64,000 nt of DNA from assembly GCF_028554725.1 (NCBI RefSeq), contig NC_071668.1, forward strand, positions 60,730,232 through 60,794,231, in the 5' to 3' direction. Below the pieces are notes generated by a model, which was given only the letters and a program-made list of their open reading frames with translations, did not search any database and was not told where the DNA came from. The stretch comes from Zeugodacus cucurbitae (Eukaryota > Arthropoda > Insecta > Diptera > Tephritidae). This document shows, piece by piece, positions 56,473 to 64,000 of this stretch; position 1 is the first letter of the stretch; each line of letters opens with the position of its first letter. The position numbers and the translations under genes were made by a program.

Positions 56473-59400
56473 GAAAGTCATCGAAATGATAATTCACATT
56501 ATGGGCATATCAAAGTTTTAGGCGCAAGATGGAGATATTCTCAAAAATTATATGTAACAGTACTTGTTTGCAACCTTACTAAAGCCTACATGTAAAATCT
56601 TCACTATAATTATGTAGCTTGCTTTTTAAATGGATTAGCTATAATTACTCAATTCCAACCAGAGTGATAACTTAAAGAACTTTCCACTAAATAGCTTATT
56701 TACGAATACATGTAAAAGAGTATAGTTAAATATCTTGCACATACGAAACAATTTTGTACCTGATATCGCGGAGTGCGAATGAAATGAACTCAACTCGACA
56801 GAGGCACGCGATAGAGCTAAACAAATTAATCAGGGCGGCGCAAATAACAACAGCGGGTTGTAGCGCCCAAAAGTAGGCAAACAAATAAGCTACAATTACA
56901 ATAAAAAAAAACGAGAAAAAGTGGAAAATTGTTGCAATTGCAAATTGCATTTGTAATGCTTCGAAATAAAACTGGTATGCGATGTGATAACTGTGCATAT
57001 GTGTGCGCATAGTCGCCTTATATTCACTAGAGAAATATATATACGTGTAGCAGCCTTCTAGGCATTTCTCCTAACATGATGAACATACGAACATTGTGAG
57101 GCGATAATTTATGTGTGTCAATATGCCGCAGGGTAATGCGGTGTTATAAATATGTACGTAGGTAAATTAGTTGCACACTCAGTGATGCAATAGTTCAGCG
57201 CTAGAAGTGTTTAGTAATGTATGTTCGTGTCAAGTGGGCGTGATCGACACATTTTCGTGGCACATATATGGGAATAGTATAGTATACGTATATACAGTAA
57301 TAGTTACTAAAGCCAGTAACATATTACTACTTGGAATTGCCTGTCTCTGGCCTACGTGCGTGTATTTCGTTTATAAATTACTTCCGTTTCTGTGCCGCCC
57401 CAGCGCGCTAATGTGGGAGGTTTTAAATGTTATACGATTACTAACATAATTTCAGTAAGATACAGTATATTTATATGCAAGTGTGAATAAATGTTCATGT
57501 ACATTTGCTGCATAAGATTCTTTTTAAATATATAAATTGTTGAACACTGTTCCAGTATTTTTTTTTGATTGTCTTTGGGATAGCATAATACCAATTAGTG
57601 TAATATGGAGATCCTATTTTGAGATTCATGGATCATTTATGTTTCAAAATATTTAACATTGTGTTCCAGTATAATATGGTTAAATGTTTTTGTTCTTTTA
57701 GCATGTAAAAAATGGAATACATTCAAAGAGGTAATGCAGCATGTGTATAATGTTGAAATATAAAGAAGCAGCATTTTAATCAAGAAAAGAAAACGCATTT
57801 AGTTTGTTGATTTCTGATATTCTATTGGCCTAGACGGCATCAGAAGAAGCTGCTTATAGCAAAGGTCTGATAAACATTTATAAGCCGTTTTTCTTTTCAC
57901 AACTGAAAAGTTCAATGGATAAATTCAATTTATTAAATGAGAAACAAGTTTCTATATAAAATTTTATATTTATTTGGTATGTCAGCTTGTAGTTTTAATT
58001 GATAAAATCAGCAATCAAATGTGAATAATAAATAAAATTAATTACTATATATTTTCAATAAAATAATGTTTGGTATAATGAAAATCATCTCATATTATCC
58101 AGTAAGGGAAATAATAATTATTCTAGGCCATCAAAACAGAAATAACGGGTTTTAACTTTTGACGCTGCCATATTTTAGAAAAGTAAAAAGAGAATGTTTC
58201 GACAATATGTTGACTCTAAATCAGTTACAGCCACCAACAACACTATGTATAATAGCAACATATGACGCTGATTGTTAAAATAATACCGGTTCAAGGTCAA
58301 TGAGAGTATATAATTATTCCATTGCTAACAGTGTAACGTAGCTATTTTTTGTGGAAAATGAAAATGAAATTAAGTTGCCACTGAATGGAGTAAAAGAAAG
58401 TGAGAAAAAGTGTATGTTTTAACAGAGCTGTACATATACTATAACAGACGCGAAAATAAAAGGAAAATGAAATAAAAAATTGTATATAATTGATCATAGC
58501 TTTAAAAAGTATGAATACAAAAAATGTACCCAACTATATAATATTCGCATAAAAAATTTCCTTCATCCTTTTTAAACTGCCAGGAGAGACTTTATAAAAT
58601 GTTATAAAAACTGTATATAAATGTATAGCAATTTAAATTAGCTAAAAGTAACCTTTTTATCGGGAAGTATGAATTTCGAACAAGCATTCAATGCCATTTG
58701 GGAATCCCGGATAAGAGACTATATGATTTGGTAGCTCAAATCATCAACAAGCTGTGAGCTATTATTACACTTTACATCACTCGGCTGGATATTGGACCAA
58801 ACATAGTCTTTCCGAAAGATGGGAAATTTCCCATCCCTAAAATTTCGAAGTTAGCCTCCAAAATAGAAATTTGAATTCGAAGTTTGAAAAAAAAAAATTA
58901 TTAATTACAGGACAGAGTTAATAAAAATCTAGAATAAGGATACATTCTAAATTTTTTCTTAATTCAATACTGTATGAAATGTTTCAGTCAAACTTAATTG
59001 ACAGATGTTAGTGATATTTCGAAAAATATTGAAACAATTTTATGACATTTTTTTCTATGGTGTGATATTCCATTTTTTATGTTTTATTTATTTTTTGGTT
59101 TTTAGTTTTTCTTCATATTAATTATATCCCTCTTGATTCTTATTCCAATTATATTATTAATATCTTTATTATAAGCAATAATTTTAAGTTTTCGATTCAA
59201 ATCGCTATACAAAAAACCAAATTATCATTTTGCTTATTTGAGTTCTATTGTTCATGTTACAACCCGGTTGACAAATAACAACAATAAATATTTTATACCG
59301 CATTATAAAATAACGAATTAGTAATGCAAATCACTGACAGCACTCATTTCCCTAAAATATTAGAACCAAATTTACCAAAAGTAGATTTGTTCAATTAAAC

Positions 59401-59670
59401 GTAAACTAATGCGTATCTATATTTATTAACATTAAATTAAATGGGAAAGTCAAACCAAAATGCTAGCACAAAACAATGCAAGTATTTGTAAAATTGTAAT
59501 CAAACAAATTATTGCCTACTTATCAGCGATTTAGTTGACTTGCTACAGGTCGGTTAGTTGTTTGGTTGCTGCAATATTTGCTGCAGTTATTATAAGTTTT
59601 TAACTGTCGCGCATATAACATCTATTTAAAATCATTTGCGGTTTATTATGATTATACTTTCGCTTGTTTA
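56473..59670. repeat. Tandem duplication, unit 1 (3198 bp)
   Basis: It begins GAAAGTCATCGAAATGATAA and ends TTTCGCTTGTTTA. The next base starts an identical second unit. In every stretch compared by eye the two units are identical, and all ORFs in them are duplicated at an offset of 3198. Contents are AT-rich with no recognised gene. A 94-codon apolar ORF (56726-57010, minus) and an 80-codon ORF (57207-57449, plus) have no family features. An 18-bp palindrome GATGGGAAATTTCCCATC lies at 58818-58835. Confidence 0.95.
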
Positions 59671-62600
59671 GAAAGTCATCGAAATGATAATTCACATTAT
59701 GGGCATATCAAAGTTTTAGGCGCAAGATGGAGATATTCTCAAAAATTATATGTAACAGTACTTGTTTGCAACCTTACTAAAGCCTACATGTAAAATCTTC
59801 ACTATAATTATGTAGCTTGCTTTTTAAATGGATTAGCTATAATTACTCAATTCCAACCAGAGTGATAACTTAAAGAACTTTCCACTAAATAGCTTATTTA
59901 CGAATACATGTAAAAGAGTATAGTTAAATATCTTGCACATACGAAACAATTTTGTACCTGATATCGCGGAGTGCGAATGAAATGAACTCAACTCGACAGA
60001 GGCACGCGATAGAGCTAAACAAATTAATCAGGGCGGCGCAAATAACAACAGCGGGTTGTAGCGCCCAAAAGTAGGCAAACAAATAAGCTACAATTACAAT
60101 AAAAAAAAACGAGAAAAAGTGGAAAATTGTTGCAATTGCAAATTGCATTTGTAATGCTTCGAAATAAAACTGGTATGCGATGTGATAACTGTGCATATGT
60201 GTGCGCATAGTCGCCTTATATTCACTAGAGAAATATATATACGTGTAGCAGCCTTCTAGGCATTTCTCCTAACATGATGAACATACGAACATTGTGAGGC
60301 GATAATTTATGTGTGTCAATATGCCGCAGGGTAATGCGGTGTTATAAATATGTACGTAGGTAAATTAGTTGCACACTCAGTGATGCAATAGTTCAGCGCT
60401 AGAAGTGTTTAGTAATGTATGTTCGTGTCAAGTGGGCGTGATCGACACATTTTCGTGGCACATATATGGGAATAGTATAGTATACGTATATACAGTAATA
60501 GTTACTAAAGCCAGTAACATATTACTACTTGGAATTGCCTGTCTCTGGCCTACGTGCGTGTATTTCGTTTATAAATTACTTCCGTTTCTGTGCCGCCCCA
60601 GCGCGCTAATGTGGGAGGTTTTAAATGTTATACGATTACTAACATAATTTCAGTAAGATACAGTATATTTATATGCAAGTGTGAATAAATGTTCATGTAC
60701 ATTTGCTGCATAAGATTCTTTTTAAATATATAAATTGTTGAACACTGTTCCAGTATTTTTTTTTGATTGTCTTTGGGATAGCATAATACCAATTAGTGTA
60801 ATATGGAGATCCTATTTTGAGATTCATGGATCATTTATGTTTCAAAATATTTAACATTGTGTTCCAGTATAATATGGTTAAATGTTTTTGTTCTTTTAGC
60901 ATGTAAAAAATGGAATACATTCAAAGAGGTAATGCAGCATGTGTATAATGTTGAAATATAAAGAAGCAGCATTTTAATCAAGAAAAGAAAACGCATTTAG
61001 TTTGTTGATTTCTGATATTCTATTGGCCTAGACGGCATCAGAAGAAGCTGCTTATAGCAAAGGTCTGATAAACATTTATAAGCCGTTTTTCTTTTCACAA
61101 CTGAAAAGTTCAATGGATAAATTCAATTTATTAAATGAGAAACAAGTTTCTATATAAAATTTTATATTTATTTGGTATGTCAGCTTGTAGTTTTAATTGA
61201 TAAAATCAGCAATCAAATGTGAATAATAAATAAAATTAATTACTATATATTTTCAATAAAATAATGTTTGGTATAATGAAAATCATCTCATATTATCCAG
61301 TAAGGGAAATAATAATTATTCTAGGCCATCAAAACAGAAATAACGGGTTTTAACTTTTGACGCTGCCATATTTTAGAAAAGTAAAAAGAGAATGTTTCGA
61401 CAATATGTTGACTCTAAATCAGTTACAGCCACCAACAACACTATGTATAATAGCAACATATGACGCTGATTGTTAAAATAATACCGGTTCAAGGTCAATG
61501 AGAGTATATAATTATTCCATTGCTAACAGTGTAACGTAGCTATTTTTTGTGGAAAATGAAAATGAAATTAAGTTGCCACTGAATGGAGTAAAAGAAAGTG
61601 AGAAAAAGTGTATGTTTTAACAGAGCTGTACATATACTATAACAGACGCGAAAATAAAAGGAAAATGAAATAAAAAATTGTATATAATTGATCATAGCTT
61701 TAAAAAGTATGAATACAAAAAATGTACCCAACTATATAATATTCGCATAAAAAATTTCCTTCATCCTTTTTAAACTGCCAGGAGAGACTTTATAAAATGT
61801 TATAAAAACTGTATATAAATGTATAGCAATTTAAATTAGCTAAAAGTAACCTTTTTATCGGGAAGTATGAATTTCGAACAAGCATTCAATGCCATTTGGG
61901 AATCCCGGATAAGAGACTATATGATTTGGTAGCTCAAATCATCAACAAGCTGTGAGCTATTATTACACTTTACATCACTCGGCTGGATATTGGACCAAAC
62001 ATAGTCTTTCCGAAAGATGGGAAATTTCCCATCCCTAAAATTTCGAAGTTAGCCTCCAAAATAGAAATTTGAATTCGAAGTTTGAAAAAAAAAAATTATT
62101 AATTACAGGACAGAGTTAATAAAAATCTAGAATAAGGATACATTCTAAATTTTTTCTTAATTCAATACTGTATGAAATGTTTCAGTCAAACTTAATTGAC
62201 AGATGTTAGTGATATTTCGAAAAATATTGAAACAATTTTATGACATTTTTTTCTATGGTGTGATATTCCATTTTTTATGTTTTATTTATTTTTTGGTTTT
62301 TAGTTTTTCTTCATATTAATTATATCCCTCTTGATTCTTATTCCAATTATATTATTAATATCTTTATTATAAGCAATAATTTTAAGTTTTCGATTCAAAT
62401 CGCTATACAAAAAACCAAATTATCATTTTGCTTATTTGAGTTCTATTGTTCATGTTACAACCCGGTTGACAAATAACAACAATAAATATTTTATACCGCA
62501 TTATAAAATAACGAATTAGTAATGCAAATCACTGACAGCACTCATTTCCCTAAAATATTAGAACCAAATTTACCAAAAGTAGATTTGTTCAATTAAACGT

Positions 62601-62868
62601 AAACTAATGCGTATCTATATTTATTAACATTAAATTAAATGGGAAAGTCAAACCAAAATGCTAGCACAAAACAATGCAAGTATTTGTAAAATTGTAATCA
62701 AACAAATTATTGCCTACTTATCAGCGATTTAGTTGACTTGCTACAGGTCGGTTAGTTGTTTGGTTGCTGCAATATTTGCTGCAGTTATTATAAGTTTTTA
62801 ACTGTCGCGCATATAACATCTATTTAAAATCATTTGCGGTTTATTATGATTATACTTTCGCTTGTTTA
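59671..62868. repeat. Tandem duplication, unit 2 (3198 bp)
   Basis: Direct repeat of 56473-59670. At the outer edges similarity stops sharply: left flank ...TAATAG|GAAAG, middle junction ...GTTTA|GAAAG, right flank ...GTTTA|GGAGG, with only a single shared G at the joint. Identity this high over 3.2 kb means a very recent event or an assembly artefact such as two unmerged haplotype or read-overlap copies. Confidence 0.95.
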
Positions 62869-63074
62869 GGAGGTGTTATGCTGAGGTCAGCAATGCGACA
62901 TTTAATATATAAATAGCAATAATTTGCTGTATATATTAGTGGGTATTATAATAATTTAATATAACCGCAATGGGTTTTCAGCTGTCGACAGTTGACAGGA
63001 ATTTTAATAGTAAACAGATATTGCCAAAGCATTAATATACATTTAATTTTAAGTTTGTAATATTGTCAAATGAG
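62869..63074. other. Short gap without gene
   Basis: AT-rich spacer between the tandem duplication and the hAT-type MITE. Nothing recognised. Confidence 0.5.
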
Positions 63075-63082
63075 ATGGACAT

Positions 63083-63733
63083 TAGTGATGAGCGATATTG
63101 CTATTTTTTTCTACTTTTAAATCACTGTGATTTTTTATTGCTATTTCGATCACAACAAAAACATAACGAATTTATGAGAATTTCTACTCCATTTTTTTTC
63201 TTTTTTAATTTTATACATATACATTTTTATTAATTTTAACAATATCCAAAATTTACCTGCTTTTGTATTCACTATTAACTAATTAATCAATTTTGGGTAC
63301 ATTTAACTGCTTTTGTAAACACCGTTTCCAAAATTATCGAAATCACAACTAAAATTCTTACTGTGATCACTGAACAGTGATTGCTACTTTCGAACAGATA
63401 TTGTTACTGAACAGTGATTGTTAGTTTCGAACTGATATTGTTGCAGTGATCGAATTAGAATCACTATACTGCTATTGCTACAGTGATCGAATTAGAATTA
63501 CTGAACTGTTATTGCTACAGTGATCGAATTAGAATTACTGAACTCCTATATGTATGTACTGTTATCGAACAAAAGCACTGAACTTCTCTATAGCTACTGT
63601 GAAGAACTCAAATTACTTAACTGCAATAGCGATTTTAAATCACTGATATTTACAAAAACTGATCGCTGTTGCTATACGCGATTTTTCAATTACAGTGAAA
63701 AAATCACCGGTAGTGAAATATCGCTCATCACTA
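63083..63733. mobile_element. hAT-type MITE, 651 bp, 8-bp target duplication
   Basis: TAGTGATGAGCGATATT at 63083-63099 is repeated inverted at 63717-63733, and ATGGACAT flanks both sides (63075-63082 and 63734-63741). An 8-bp target duplication and a TAG-starting TIR are the hAT superfamily signature. Inside each end there is also GTGATTTTTT. The interior is a satellite-like array (63375-63554). The 81-codon ORF at 63520-63765 crosses the right end and is not a gene. Confidence 0.92.
63375..63554. repeat. 37-bp minisatellite inside the MITE, about 5 units
   Basis: CAGTGAT begins units at 63375, 63412, 63444, 63481 and 63518 (spacings 37, 32, 37, 37). The last units read CAGTGATCGAATTAGAAT then (C/T)ACT..ACTG.TATTGCTA. 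Units share CAGTGA and ATTGCTA words with the subterminal regions, so the array seems to have grown from the element's own end sequence. Confidence 0.88.
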
Positions 63734-63741
63734 ATGGACAT

Positions 63742-64000
63742 ATAACACGCTCGCAATTTTCATAAAACCAAATTTTGTGAAAAGTTTTTCAATGATTTAT
63801 TTTATTAAAACAAAACTTGGACGACATAATAAAGTAGCTTTGGCGCTTGCAGGCAATAAATTACAGCTCATTGCACTTTTTGAAAGTTCCGAATCATTTT
63901 TACATCTCTCTTTGCTGTTGCTTATGGTAAACAACACAAAAAAATAAATATTAAACAAATAAAAGCTCCAACAAACAAAGTTTTCACTCAATTGCAGAAC
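63742..64000. other. Gene-free window edge
   Basis: The 64-codon minus-strand ORF (63797-63991) shows no recognisable feature and touches the window edge. No gene is supported. Confidence 0.4.

Noticed and set aside
56726..57010. 94-codon apolar ORF (and its identical copy at 59924-60208) as a membrane protein gene
   Set aside because: No recognisable family, AT-driven hydrophobic composition, no promoter or splice context. Its conservation is only that of the whole duplicated unit.
63444..63554. CRISPR-like regular repeats
   Set aside because: Units are contiguous 37-bp tandem repeats without unique spacers, inside a hAT-type MITE of a eukaryotic genome.

Overview
This window is AT-rich eukaryotic DNA, most likely from a fly (Diptera). 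A tephritid fruit fly is my best guess, from the repeat families (RTE-clade non-LTR retrotransposons, piggyBac-like elements, and an abundant repeat with the end motif TTTTTATACTCTCGC). The species cannot be fixed from sequence alone. I find no convincing host protein gene, no tRNA or rRNA, and no CRISPR. The window looks like a long intergenic or intronic stretch whose recognisable content is nearly all transposable elements.

Layout. 0.36-2.2 kb: an unclassified element with perfect 20-bp terminal inverted repeats (TIRs), carrying a nested copy of the abundant 'family A' repeat. 6.3-9.6 kb: a nest of family A copies, one split by a 475-bp Helitron-like insertion whose exact empty site is preserved in another copy, followed by an internally deleted RTE. 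12.8-13.7, 17.9-18.3 and 19.7-21.2 kb: further RTE fragments on the minus strand, the last with a 468-aa reverse transcriptase ORF. 25.4-28.6 kb: an almost full-length RTE (endonuclease, RT, C-terminal tail) broken by stops and deletions. 29.84-31.83 kb: a piggyBac-like element with TTAA target duplications, reduced to the transposase C-terminal cysteine-rich domain and split by a family A copy. 37.9-39.0 kb: another family A copy. 39.94-40.54 kb: a 603-bp piggyBac-type MITE whose end matches the classical CCCTAGAAAGATA. 49.47-50.63 kb: a TA-flanked, mariner-type TIR element holding a second TTAA-flanked MITE. 56.47-62.87 kb: a tandem duplication of a 3198-bp unit with no difference seen. 63.08-63.73 kb: a hAT-type MITE with 8-bp target duplications and a 37-bp satellite core.

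Between the elements the DNA is mostly featureless. A short motif close to GGCGTATACGTAAC (variant GGCGTATGAGTAAC) recurs about a dozen times between 0.15 and 47 kb, with longer flanking similarity in some copies. It is the best candidate here for an undescribed signal. Three weak host-gene hints (a TATA box with a short ORF and splice donor near 4.1-4.2 kb, a possible minus-strand terminal exon at 32.8-33.0 kb, an interrupted ORF at 51.2-51.4 kb) are reported with low confidence.
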